From a virus: a DNA stretch of 37,301 nucleotides. Where the stretch lies: positions 1 to 37,301 of the IMG/VR virus record IMGVR_UViG_3300021963_004492. One strand, given 5' to 3'. The translations under genes and the position numbers were made by a program. Position 1 is the stretch's first letter. Each line of letters begins with the position of its first letter. The notes beneath the pieces are model-generated. The model saw only the letters and a program-made list of their open reading frames with translations, was not told the origin of the DNA and ran no database searches. This document shows positions 5,167 to 12,907 of this stretch, piece by piece.

Positions 5167-5191
5167 ATAACCTTGCAACTCGCAGGGTTAT
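5167..5191 (-). terminator. Hairpin upstream of the array promoter
   Basis: ATAACCTTGC at 5167-5176 pairs with GCAGGGTTAT at 5182-5191 (one G-U), loop of 5. It has the same shape and position as the hairpins upstream of the promoters at 2234, 15603 and 35331. Confidence 0.55.
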
Positions 5192-5215
5192 CATGCTTCA
5201 CTCTTATTTAGTCAA

Positions 5216-5244
5216 ATTATACCTCAGGACTGAATAAAAGTAAA
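5216..5244 (-). promoter_or_regulatory. Second sigma70-like promoter toward the tRNA array
   Basis: -35 TTTACT (5239-5244), 17-bp spacer, -10 TATAAT (5216-5221), with GAGG before the -10. It lies just downstream of the erpA-like stop codon. Confidence 0.82.
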
Positions 5245-5262
5245 GTATTTTTTAAAAAATTT

Positions 5263-5568
5263 TTACACAGAGAAGGAAGAACCGCATCCACAAGTAGTTT
5301 CAGCGTTTGGGTTTTGCACTCTGAATGACGAACCCATCAGATCTTCAACATAGTCGACAGTCGCACCTTGCAAGTATTGCATGCTCATCGCATCAACAAT
5401 AACCTTGTCGAGAGTGAAGTCATCTTCGTCGGCTACATCATCAAACATGAATGCATATGTGAAGCCAGAACAACCACCACCCTGCACTGACATGCGCAAG
5501 AAGTTTTCTTGGTTCTCTGCCAACAAGTCGACAATTTTGTTTGTAGCGTTTTCTGTTACTGTAATCAT
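5263..5568 (-). CDS. erpA: A-type iron-sulfur carrier, ErpA-like (101 aa)
   Basis: A-type carrier that takes Fe-S clusters from a scaffold such as IscU and passes them to apoproteins in the cytoplasm. The three cluster cysteines of the family are present: C33 in GGGCSGF and C93/C95 in TCGCGSSF. Length matches the family. The start at 5568 is chosen because its ATG overlaps the TGA of the upstream iscA gene (ATGA); an upstream in-frame start would add nine poorly fitting residues. It is last in the iscU-iscA-erpA run and is followed by the tRNA promoters. ErpA rather than a second IscA is inferred from the GGGCSGF/CGCGSSF signature. Confidence 0.88.
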   Translation of the reverse strand: MITVTENATNKIVDLLAENQENFLRMSVQGGGCSGFTYAFMFDDVADEDDFTLDKVIVDAMSMQYLQGATVDYVEDLMGSSFRVQNPNAETTCGCGSSFSV

Positions 5569-5891
5569 ACTCTGAAACTTTCTCCGCAACCACATCGGTC
5601 ACGTTCATTTGGGTTTTGAAAATCAAATCCTTCATTGAGTCCATTGCGAACCCAATCAACTGTCATGCCATTCAAGTAGGCATCTGCTTTAGCGTCTACA
5701 AGAACAGCGAATTCTGGTTGAGCATAGTTGGTATCACCAATTTGCCCAGTATATTCATCGACATATTCTAGTGTATATGCCAAACCACTGCATCCTGTAG
5801 TTTTTACACCTAACCGAATGCCAACTCCCTTGCCACGTTTCTCAAGCAGTTGCTTGATTTTCTTTTTGGCTGCGTCGGTTACGGTAATCAT
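5565..5891 (-). CDS. iscA: A-type iron-sulfur carrier IscA (108 aa)
   Basis: Cytoplasmic A-type carrier of the ISC pathway. The signature cysteines C34 (TTGCSGLAY) and C100/C102 (CGCGESF) and the conserved GLNEGF/FQNPN segment match IscA closely. The start lies inside the end of iscU (about 50-base overlap) and the stop overlaps the erpA-like start, so the three genes form one translationally coupled unit. Two different A-type carriers side by side in a phage is notable; in bacteria they have overlapping but distinct client sets. Confidence 0.92.
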   Translation of the reverse strand: MITVTDAAKKKIKQLLEKRGKGVGIRLGVKTTGCSGLAYTLEYVDEYTGQIGDTNYAQPEFAVLVDAKADAYLNGMTVDWVRNGLNEGFDFQNPNERDRCGCGESFRV

Positions 5892-6246
5892 TTACAGCTG
5901 CCTTAATTGCATCTTCTGCTAGAATTGAACAATGAATCTTTACTGGTGGGAGTGCGAGTTCTTCAGCGATTTGAGAGTTCTTAAGTTTATCAGCATCGTC
6001 AATGTGCATACCCTTAACCATCTCAGTGACCAGCGACGAGCTGGCGATTGCTGAACCGCATCCATATGTCTTGAAACGAGCATCTCTAATAATACCATTA
6101 TCATCTACCTTAATCTGTAATTTCATCACGTCACCGCATGCTGGCGCTCCAACCATACCTGTACCGACACCATCTTCGTCTTTGGCGAAGCTACCCACAT
6201 TGCGAGGGTTTTCGTAGTGATCGATAACTTTATTTGAGTATGCCAT
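5842..6246 (-). CDS. iscU: Iron-sulfur scaffold protein IscU (134 aa)
   Basis: Scaffold on which Fe-S clusters are built from sulfur delivered by the cysteine desulfurase IscS. All functional residues of E. coli IscU are present at the same positions: C37 and D39 (PACGDVM), C63 (YGCGSAIASS), the LPPVK chaperone-binding motif and H105/C106. From memory the N-terminal two thirds match bacterial IscU almost residue for residue, which suggests fairly recent acquisition. The C terminus runs about 17 codons into the iscA frame. No iscS, hscA/B or fdx is nearby, so the host would have to supply sulfur and chaperones. Confidence 0.95.
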   Translation of the reverse strand: MAYSNKVIDHYENPRNVGSFAKDEDGVGTGMVGAPACGDVMKLQIKVDDNGIIRDARFKTYGCGSAIASSSLVTEMVKGMHIDDADKLKNSQIAEELALPPVKIHCSILAEDAIKAAVNDYRNRRSQKENQATA

Positions 6247-6254
6247 ATGACTAT

Positions 6255-6806
6255 TTATTCAAGAATTAGATTGGATGATAGGCTAATTCTAGGAAGAGGT
6301 GACTTATTTGTTTCAACTGAATGCAGCAAAAACCCTGGAAAGATAACAAGAGAACCTTCCTTTGGTTTAATTCTTGTATGCTTAACGCCAACAATACTAC
6401 CCTCAACTTCCCATCCCCAGTTCACACCACCACGTGGATCAAACAGTAATAAATCTCCGCAATTATTTGGAGACTTTATGTAGTATGTGCATACTACAGT
6501 GGTATTACCGTGATTATGTGTAGCTAAAGATTCGCCAGTTTTATGATAGTTAACCCATCCTCTTTTCAGAGACAATTTGTGTTTAATGTAGGATGGTATT
6601 TCTTCTGAGACAACATCGTTGATAATCTTCAATGTGGTTTCTCGTAGAGTATCGATAGATTCTGTATTATAGTTCCAGATGTTAAACTCATTCCCAGGAG
6701 AAGAGTGGATGATGTTGATGTCCCTCAGAAGATCAGCATTAAACTTACCACTCAACCCTGTGTCAACTTCCCAAACAGGGGTTGACCACCACTCATGTTT
6801 TATCAT
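6255..6806 (-). CDS. 2-oxoglutarate/Fe(II) dioxygenase-like protein (183 aa)
   Basis: Resembles the short phage 2OG-Fe(II) oxygenases. Likely iron ligands are H97 or H99 (ATHNHGN) and H162 (FLLHSVE), with R173 (PRISLSSN) placed to bind 2-oxoglutarate. The core strands TVVCTYYIK, GDLLLFDP and GSLVIFPG fit a double-stranded beta-helix. The carboxylate ligand is not obvious. Substrate unknown; in T4-like phages such enzymes are suspected to hydroxylate nucleic acid bases or proteins. The start overlaps the stop of the TctC-like gene (ATGA), and iscU follows, so an iron enzyme sits next to iron-sulfur genes. Confidence 0.75.
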   Translation of the reverse strand: MIKHEWWSTPVWEVDTGLSGKFNADLLRDINIIHSSPGNEFNIWNYNTESIDTLRETTLKIINDVVSEEIPSYIKHKLSLKRGWVNYHKTGESLATHNHGNTTVVCTYYIKSPNNCGDLLLFDPRGGVNWGWEVEGSIVGVKHTRIKPKEGSLVIFPGFLLHSVETNKSPLPRISLSSNLILE

Positions 6807-7678
6807 TTTGATTTCTCGATTTCAGATCTATATTTTTCTTGCAGCGTTCTTACAAGTTTAGTTGAATTTGTATAGAATACTTCAGCAGATTCTTTGGGAA
6901 TCCTCATACCAGAAACTTTGTAAATCTCGTTTGCTCCAACTTTGTTCTGAGCATTGTTTAAAATTTGCTTGATAGCTTCACGTCTCGCCTTACTCATAGA
7001 AACATGAGCCATCGTGATGTTAAAGACATATGGTGCTTGGATTCCAAGTTCTTTCAGAGTCTTTAGGTTGGGTGCTTGCGGTAGTCTATCTGGACAACTA
7101 GCTGCGAATGCTTGTAAGTTTGAATTCTTAGTCTTCATAGACTCATAAGATTCATAACGATCAATCACCATAAAGATTCCATTGTTGCCAGCCATGTTAA
7201 CTAAAGCATCGTTGTTTGACTTGAACACAATGTACTTGGTTGTAAACTTATACTTCTCACCCAATGCTAGTGCAGTTAGATGAGCAGCATTACCAAACCC
7301 AACACCACCAACAGTCAACTCTTTGTTAGCGTTGATTGGTCCATTTGTGATGACAGCCCAGCATGCATCACCAAGAGCATGGATAGGAACATAATCAGAT
7401 TCTTTAATCTGCCCTGATGCTACGTTCTCGACAAATGCTGGTGCAATGATGCCAAGACTATTTTCGTCCATAGCCTTGAGAGCAATAATCTGATTACCAC
7501 CTGGACGAAACTCAAGGATAAACTTGTATATACTTTGTTCTTTGTTTGCCTCATCAATGATTCTAAACATAGCTGGAGTCGCTGAGTGCGATGGGCTATA
7601 CGGAGAATAAATTTTAATAGTCTCCGCTGCAAACAAATTCGTGCATACCATTGCCAGTAAAGCAATAATTTTCTTCAT
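6803..7678 (-). CDS. TctC/Bug-family periplasmic solute-binding protein (291 aa)
   Basis: An N-terminal signal peptide (residues 1-17, KKIIALLAM core, LFA-A cleavage region) is followed by a two-lobed binding-protein sequence: YSPYSPSHSATPAMFRIID, then RPGGNQIIALKA, then TVGGVGFGNAAHLTALAL, and a C-terminal LKELGIQAPYVF segment. These fit the tripartite tricarboxylate transporter receptor (TctC/Bug) family, which binds carboxylates in the periplasm. Length is slightly shorter than the usual 320. No TctA/TctB membrane subunits are present, so it would have to feed host transporters or serve another purpose. Coupled by ATGA to dCMP deaminase upstream and the oxygenase downstream. Confidence 0.75.
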   Translation of the reverse strand: MKKIIALLAMVCTNLFAAETIKIYSPYSPSHSATPAMFRIIDEANKEQSIYKFILEFRPGGNQIIALKAMDENSLGIIAPAFVENVASGQIKESDYVPIHALGDACWAVITNGPINANKELTVGGVGFGNAAHLTALALGEKYKFTTKYIVFKSNNDALVNMAGNNGIFMVIDRYESYESMKTKNSNLQAFAASCPDRLPQAPNLKTLKELGIQAPYVFNITMAHVSMSKARREAIKQILNNAQNKVGANEIYKVSGMRIPKESAEVFYTNSTKLVRTLQEKYRSEIEKSK

Positions 7679-8148
7679 ACTTTATTCACCTCTATATTAC
7701 ATTTTTCTAAAAAGTCAAGCCCATTAGTATCACGGTAAGAATTACGGTAATACACGGTATTTATACCAGCACCGTAAATCAGTTTGGCACAATCCACACA
7801 AGGAGCATGAGTAATAAACATAGTACTACCAAGACCAGATTCGTTCGATCTTGCCAGCTTAGAGATCGCATTAGCTTCAGCATGGATAACCTCTTTCTTA
7901 GTTACAAGTTTATACTTCATCCATTGGTTTGCATCTTTTGGTAGCAGCTGCTCAGACCAATCACCATCTTCACAATAGATCTTTTCCTCGCAGTTGTTAT
8001 CCCAACCAGCAGGTGTTCCGTTGTATCCAATAGAAGTGATACGTTCGTCTTTAACGACTACAGCACCAACATGTAAACGACGTGAACTAGACAGCTGAGC
8101 AAACCTCTCTGCTGTGTCCATAAATGCATTAATCCATTTTTCTTTCAT
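7675..8148 (-). CDS. cd: dCMP deaminase (157 aa)
   Basis: Converts dCMP to dUMP, the substrate for the phage ThyX encoded at 24.6 kb. The zinc site is complete: H89-A-E91 (catalytic Glu) and C117-x-x-C120 in APCVDC. SSRRLHVGAVVVKD and GYNGTPAG near the N terminus are typical of the T4-like family. The ATG overlaps the TGA of the aldolase gene, and its own stop overlaps the tctC start. Confidence 0.93.
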   Translation of the reverse strand: MKEKWINAFMDTAERFAQLSSSRRLHVGAVVVKDERITSIGYNGTPAGWDNNCEEKIYCEDGDWSEQLLPKDANQWMKYKLVTKKEVIHAEANAISKLARSNESGLGSTMFITHAPCVDCAKLIYGAGINTVYYRNSYRDTNGLDFLEKCNIEVNKV

Positions 8149-8861
8149 AATTTAAACTCTGGGTATTTTTGTTCAACTAACCTATACATAGCATTCCAAG
8201 CAGCAATGTAAGGTTTCTCTTTGTTATCTAGACCAATCATAATCTTTCTGCTTGAATCTGCCATAACATCTTCTCTTATCATAATGGCACGATCTTTATT
8301 GATTAACACTTGGGTTTCACAGGCAACCTGAAGTGCACGCATAGACGCCATAGATTCTTCTACGCAAGAACCAACAGTAAGGATACCATGATTTCTCATA
8401 ATCAAATATCTTTTATCAGCAAGGTTTTGCTTCAACAGACGTTTCTCTTTTTCATCAACTACCAGTCCATAGTAATCGTGATACGCAAGACTTCTCAGAC
8501 AAGTATATGCACGTTGAGTGCATGGCCATAGCCCATCTTTATCTGCAGCAACTGCCATACCTTCTTTAGTGTGAAGATGGATAATGCATCCAGCATCTTC
8601 TCGGTAATCATGAATTGCACTATGTATAACCAAACCAGCTGGGTTAACCTTACCTCTACCAGAAATTATTTTTCCACTCAGGTCTATCTTCAACAGGTTG
8701 CTTGCTGTGATTTCATCAAACCTAAGCCCATAAGAATTGATTAGGATGTGGTCTGTTCCAGGGATTCTCGCAGAAGCATGGGTGAAAATTAAGTCATCCC
8801 ATCCATAGTGATAAATTATGCGAAAGACTGCAGCAAGTTTAAGCCTCAATGATTGTTCCAC
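8145..8861 (-). CDS. Class II aldolase/adducin-family protein (238 aa)
   Basis: Zinc-binding class II aldolase fold. Likely zinc ligands are H95 and H97 (CIIHLHT) and H158 (RNHGILTVG), with the usual THASARIPG phosphate-loop region near residue 27 and NPAGLVIH before the zinc loop. Relatives split sugar phosphates or decarboxylate ketoacids; many annotated members have no known substrate. The start is GTG, supported by AAAGG about 8-10 bases upstream; it overlaps the previous gene by 23 bases. Coupled by ATGA to dCMP deaminase. Confidence 0.83.
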   Translation of the reverse strand: MEQSLRLKLAAVFRIIYHYGWDDLIFTHASARIPGTDHILINSYGLRFDEITASNLLKIDLSGKIISGRGKVNPAGLVIHSAIHDYREDAGCIIHLHTKEGMAVAADKDGLWPCTQRAYTCLRSLAYHDYYGLVVDEKEKRLLKQNLADKRYLIMRNHGILTVGSCVEESMASMRALQVACETQVLINKDRAIMIREDVMADSSRKIMIGLDNKEKPYIAAWNAMYRLVEQKYPEFKL

Positions 8862-9531
8862 TACACACCTTTAATACAGAATCAAAATCCATATCATAAA
8901 AATCAATTACAAAAGTTTTTCTATTAGCTACAACATCTGGCAGTCTGTGCACTGAGTGGAATGGTTGGTTGTTAAAAAGATACCAAGAACCACTCTGTAT
9001 AACTTCAGTGTGAACAACTTCTATGTCATCTGGAAAGGCAAACCTTAAAGTATCAGATTCTTTGAAGTCAAATTTCTTTTTATACCAACGTGTTTCGCAG
9101 TCAGGTTTTGATAAGGCATAAAACAAACCACATTTTCTATGATGATCTCTATGTGGTTGAATATAGTCGCCACCCTTAGCCCACTGCACCGTAATCTCAC
9201 CACATATATTTCTTATGTTATCAGGTAACATATCCAGTAATTGCTGTTTGTATGGTTCTTTAACATCATACTGATTAAAAATCAAAGTATCCTTACCATA
9301 AGCAACTATTAGAGATTCATTGATCTTCTTTAACCACTCTGCAGTTTCACTACCCAACAAAGAAATGCTATTCTCATTTGAAAGATCTGGATCTTCGTGT
9401 GCAGAAATTTTAGCATTCTTCCAATGAGGGAATCTTTGCTTAGTGAATAAAGGCATGTCCGCAAACATGCCTCTAATTCGTTTTTCTACTAAAGGTAAAG
9501 AAAGATCTAATTTTAGAATATATGGATACAT
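8839..9531 (-). CDS. 2OG-Fe(II) or Asp/Asn beta-hydroxylase-like protein (230 aa)
   Basis: A second probable non-haem iron oxygenase. The HxD motif H127-R-D129 (QPHRDHHRK), H192 or H195 (FHSVHRL) and R204 (ANRKTFVIDF) are spaced as in aspartyl/asparaginyl hydroxylase-like or prolyl-hydroxylase-like cupins. SGSWYLFNNQPFHSVHR is the most typical stretch. The N-terminal 120 residues are not recognisable. Substrate unknown. It overlaps the aldolase start. Confidence 0.65.
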   Translation of the reverse strand: MYPYILKLDLSLPLVEKRIRGMFADMPLFTKQRFPHWKNAKISAHEDPDLSNENSISLLGSETAEWLKKINESLIVAYGKDTLIFNQYDVKEPYKQQLLDMLPDNIRNICGEITVQWAKGGDYIQPHRDHHRKCGLFYALSKPDCETRWYKKKFDFKESDTLRFAFPDDIEVVHTEVIQSGSWYLFNNQPFHSVHRLPDVVANRKTFVIDFYDMDFDSVLKVCSGTIIEA

Positions 9532-9549
9532 TCTTTGTATATTTTCTCG

Positions 9550-10011
9550 TTACGCTTTCGCTCCACTCGCTGGAGCCTGTGCGTTTTTTGATTTCTTCTC
9601 CTTTACAACTGGAGCAGGAATGTTATCCCAGATATCACTAACTAACTTATGTGTAATCTTTGGAAACAGCTTAGTCAATTTTTGATCTTTAACAGCAAGC
9701 ATCAACTTAGCCTCAGAAGGGTGTACGTTCTCCAACAGTTGAATGAACAAAGTCTCACGACGAACAGAATTCAAGTCTGCACGACAGAACACATACAGCT
9801 TCTTCATTTCCATATGAAGGTTAGCTGGGCTCATACCGATCGGAGCAGCATCAGGTTTGAAGGGTGGATCGCCATCAGGTAAGATAAATTTCTTAGCAGG
9901 ATCGAACGCATGTTCAAACAACAAGCGCAACGCTGCATTAGTTCTATGCTTCTCAAGTAATGCTGGATTGTCATTAATCTCAGCAAGAATTTCAGTTAAT
10001 AGTTTAGTCAT
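9550..10011 (-). CDS. Conserved phage protein, DUF6433-like (153 aa)
   Basis: Helical, charged protein that resembles a small family found in marine T4-like phages (DUF6433, from memory). Visible: ALRLLFEHAFDPAKKF near residue 25, a Pro-rich centre and an Ala/Lys-rich tail. The start at 10011 is ATG; an upstream TTG is possible. It shares one base with the stop of the RNase H gene. Function unknown. Confidence 0.7.
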   Translation of the reverse strand: MTKLLTEILAEINDNPALLEKHRTNAALRLLFEHAFDPAKKFILPDGDPPFKPDAAPIGMSPANLHMEMKKLYVFCRADLNSVRRETLFIQLLENVHPSEAKLMLAVKDQKLTKLFPKITHKLVSDIWDNIPAPVVKEKKSKNAQAPASGAKA

Positions 10012-10901
10012 CAAAAGTCCTCAAGTTCGTCTAATAGTAAACGACATTTTTTCTCAATCAAATAGTTCATGATTGACATCTTGTCGCCAGTGGGTTTAGT
10101 ATTTATGTAGGCTGACACGATTTCTTTAGAGACATCTTCAGGGATATACTCAAAATCAATCAAAGTTACGTTGCGATGCCAGTTACGACGCTCGTCATCA
10201 TTCTTGCAAGCAATGAAACCATTCTCAATAAATTCTTGCAGTCGTTTAGCGGAAACAGGTTTCTGTCTCTCGCCAATCATAAACACATCATCTTTACTCA
10301 GGATGTTAGGAATACCATCGTCACCTGCTTTCACAATGTGAGTGATGTATTTCTCGTGCAACTCTTTCTTGGTTGCCTTCACATACTTCTTCTGAATAGG
10401 CGACCACTGTGTTACGTTGCTGTATTTTTGTAGCTGCACGAAGTCGTTGTCAGAAGAGAGGATCAAAACCTTCTGCGGTTCTTCAACCAACCCTTGCTGG
10501 ATCAAACCATTATCTTGCGTCCACTTAGACAAGACTGCGATGATGTCATCAGCCTCAGCACGATCTAAGTGCAGAACACGATAAGGGAAATACTTTGCGA
10601 TGTCTTCACGCATCTCAGACAGCGTGTCGAAGATCAGCGTCCAATCAAGTTCGCTGTTCTCACGTTGCTTCTTACGATTACCTTTGTAATGTTGGAAGAA
10701 TTCTCTGCGCCAGTACTTACGTCCGTCGCAACAGATAACCAACTCGCCATACTCCTTACCGTATTTCTTCTTATAAGATTTGAGGGTGGACAGAGTCACA
10801 TGACGAATCAGGTTTTTCACTTCCGACTCTGTCCCCTTCAATTCACGTTGAAAGGTTAGGATAGCACTCAGTGCTACTTGGGAATAGTCAACTAAAATCA
10901 T
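10011..10901 (-). CDS. rnh: T4 RNase H-type 5' nuclease (FEN family, 296 aa)
   Basis: Flap/5'-3' nuclease that removes RNA primers from lagging-strand fragments. The acidic metal-binding residues of the family are present: D5 (ILVDYSQ), D59 (CCDGRKYWRR), E116/D118/D119 (RAEADDI) and D151/D153 (SSDNDFVQL). Length is close to the 305 aa of T4 RNase H. The start at 10901 is preferred over one 15 codons upstream because the fold begins at MILVDYSQ and the ATG follows the upstream stop by one base. Replication partner of the primase at 25.3 kb. Confidence 0.9.
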   Translation of the reverse strand: MILVDYSQVALSAILTFQRELKGTESEVKNLIRHVTLSTLKSYKKKYGKEYGELVICCDGRKYWRREFFQHYKGNRKKQRENSELDWTLIFDTLSEMREDIAKYFPYRVLHLDRAEADDIIAVLSKWTQDNGLIQQGLVEEPQKVLILSSDNDFVQLQKYSNVTQWSPIQKKYVKATKKELHEKYITHIVKAGDDGIPNILSKDDVFMIGERQKPVSAKRLQEFIENGFIACKNDDERRNWHRNVTLIDFEYIPEDVSKEIVSAYINTKPTGDKMSIMNYLIEKKCRLLLDELEDF

Positions 10902-10902
10902 A

Positions 10903-12009
10903 TTAAAATGCTCCAAGCAAAATACATTCTTCATTAAACCGACCATTGGGAGTCGCAGGTTTTGTCTTCAGTGTTTTCATTGCACTGTTCAATGCACGTT
11001 TACCCAGCGACAACCCTTTGAAGAAATCTTCAGGTTTACGCAAGGTCATACGCTTGGATTCTTTCACATCAAACCCAATAATGGTAGTACCCTTTACAGA
11101 CAACGTGTTACCGTTCTCACCTTTGTAGACACCAATATGTTTGTACTTAGTGTTGTAATACCATACCTCAGTAGAACCGATGATGGTTTCAGGTTTAACC
11201 GACTTGAGTTTAAGTTCGGCAAACTCTTTCAGATACTTCAGCTTCGATACTTGAACAGAAGCAGGTTTCTCTTTGCGCTTACGTGGCGCACGATTGACCT
11301 TAGCAGTCTGAACCATCTGATTACAGTCAGAAATAATAGCCTCAACAAACTCAGCGAATTTCTTCAACTCACGTTTAGTGAAGTTGGAGTAACCTTCCAC
11401 AAGTTGTTTGTCGTCTCCAGCAATTGCTTCACGTAGCTCTGCTGCAGTTCGCACATAGAAGTCTCCGATGCGTTTTGCGATCGGTGCTGAGACGTTGTTT
11501 GCGAGCAGATAGTTCTTCGTTGAGAAGTCTGATGTTTTGTTAATGATAAAGTCATCGATAGCGCCTTCAATTTCTCCAGCCAACTCGTGCGCTTTCTCAT
11601 CCATACGATCTTGGATTGAAACCACGTTAGTGACTGGCTTTTCTTCTTTCTTGACCTCAACGACTACTTGAGGTTTGTTTGTTAGTTGGATTAGTTCTTC
11701 AATCTTGTTGTTGAGGAAGTTAAGTTCCTTCTCTTCAAGATAAGAGTTGTGAGATAGCAGACGAGCAAGAATGCCAGCGTGACGAAATAAACTTTCGTCC
11801 AGCTTAGTCAAAGCAACAGCTGTTTTCTTATCTGTCTTTGCGACGTGTGCGATAAGCCATTTCTTCTTATCTTTGTCGTCGTTCTCAAAATTATAGTAAT
11901 TCAGTGCAGTCAAAAGTTGGGCACGGTAGTTGCCCTCATCACTGATGGTTGGTTCGTTACCTTTAATCGAGGCAACGAGTTCTTTACGTTTCGCTGTATT
12001 CATAGCCAT
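10903..12009 (-). CDS. Unknown conserved phage protein (368 aa)
   Basis: I do not recognise a characterised domain. The N-terminal 130 residues are helical and charged, followed by a KEEKP linker, a helical middle (residues about 135-235), a basic stretch NRAPRKRKEKP near 240, and a beta-rich end (TEVWYYNTKYKHIGVYKG, TTIIGFDV). The architecture suggests a nucleic-acid-associated protein, but that is inference. It has a strong GGAGGTG ribosome site and its own sigma70-like promoter (12037-12065), and is followed directly by RNase H. Confidence 0.75.
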   Translation of the reverse strand: MAMNTAKRKELVASIKGNEPTISDEGNYRAQLLTALNYYNFENDDKDKKKWLIAHVAKTDKKTAVALTKLDESLFRHAGILARLLSHNSYLEEKELNFLNNKIEELIQLTNKPQVVVEVKKEEKPVTNVVSIQDRMDEKAHELAGEIEGAIDDFIINKTSDFSTKNYLLANNVSAPIAKRIGDFYVRTAAELREAIAGDDKQLVEGYSNFTKRELKKFAEFVEAIISDCNQMVQTAKVNRAPRKRKEKPASVQVSKLKYLKEFAELKLKSVKPETIIGSTEVWYYNTKYKHIGVYKGENGNTLSVKGTTIIGFDVKESKRMTLRKPEDFFKGLSLGKRALNSAMKTLKTKPATPNGRFNEECILLGAF

Positions 12010-12036
12010 AGGTTTACACCTCCAAATTGAACCTTA

Positions 12037-12065
12037 ATTATACCCTAATTCTGATTATTTGTAAA
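12037..12065 (-). promoter_or_regulatory. Sigma70-like promoter
   Basis: -35 TTTACA (12060-12065), 17-bp spacer, -10 TATAAT (12037-12042), with AGGG before the -10. It drives the unknown 368-aa gene and probably the genes down to iscU. A weak CCAGA/TCTGG hairpin lies just upstream (12069-12086). Confidence 0.85.
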
Positions 12066-12088
12066 CCCCCAGAAAAACTCCTCTGGAA

Positions 12089-12907
12089 TCAACGAGTTAC
12101 GTAATCCCTTACAGTTTGTAGGGTTATTTTGTACTCATTTTCCCACATGGAAAAGTGTGTGGAGTTCGGGATTACCACTTCCTCAATATTTGGGAAGTAC
12201 TGCTTGAACAGGGTATAGCCACCTGTCGTTATTTCATAGTCGTACTGACCAACGATGCTCAGAATTGGTGGAACCTTGTTTGCAATGAAACCATGATTGC
12301 CACGCTTAGGGTAGAAGTTGCCAACATCATGAACGACTTTTGCTGGCACCTTCCATTCTTCTTTACCAATGACTGCTAGAATCTTTTCTCTCCAACCATC
12401 AACTCTGTTCGGCTTAGGAATCAGCTTGTCGCTGATGTTTCCAATTCTTTCTTTAATCAATCGTTCGATTCCAGTGTTCATTTCTTCTTGATGACGAACA
12501 AAGTATTTGATGTCTTGTCTGATGACTGGACTGTGAATGATTACCTTGTTAAAAAATTTCTGAGAAGCAATCAATGCAGGTGCAGTTGTCGTTGAGAATC
12601 CGAATATGGTTTTGGTTTCATAATCTTTGTTTATCTCAGCAGTCGCTTCTTCAATTTGTTTAGCGTATGCAATTCTATCATATGAGTAGAATGCTTTACT
12701 GTTACCATAACCGACTGGATCGAATAAAACTACATCGATGCCTTGCGAGCAAAACCATTCTGCATGTGTGAAACCCTCATCTGTCTTCCAGTCCCAGAAA
12801 ACTCTGGGTGACAAACTTTGTCCTGGTAGAATAAACAGTAGATGTTTATTTTCAGATGAGGTATAGGTCTTTATGAAAGTTTCTTTTAGATAGCGTTCTT
12901 CAACCAT
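12089..12907 (-). CDS. Alpha/beta-hydrolase (272 aa)
   Basis: The nucleophile elbow is G-F-S105-T-T. The likely acid is D223 (VGQYDYE), or D226-equivalent, and the base is H251 (STHFSMWE). LLFILPGQSLSPRVFW near residue 23 forms the oxyanion region and VVLFDPVGYGNS the next strand. It is the last gene of a three-gene cassette (hydrolase, aminotransferase, hydrolase), overlapping the aminotransferase by 22 bases. Substrate unknown; esterase, thioesterase and C-C hydrolase are all possible. Confidence 0.8.
   Translation of the reverse strand: MVEERYLKETFIKTYTSSENKHLLFILPGQSLSPRVFWDWKTDEGFTHAEWFCSQGIDVVLFDPVGYGNSKAFYSYDRIAYAKQIEEATAEINKDYETKTIFGFSTTTAPALIASQKFFNKVIIHSPVIRQDIKYFVRHQEEMNTGIERLIKERIGNISDKLIPKPNRVDGWREKILAVIGKEEWKVPAKVVHDVGNFYPKRGNHGFIANKVPPILSIVGQYDYEITTGGYTLFKQYFPNIEEVVIPNSTHFSMWENEYKITLQTVRDYVTR

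Larger units (their letters stand above)
4890..5262. other. Gene-free control region upstream of the tRNA array
   Basis: Contains two sigma70-like promoters pointing into the tRNAs (5126-5154 and 5216-5244), a hairpin between them (5167-5191) and a strong hairpin nearer the array (4944-4976). A weaker TTTTGGG/CCCTAAAA hairpin is near 4919-4940. The remaining bases (about 4985-5120) show nothing I recognise. Confidence 0.7.
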
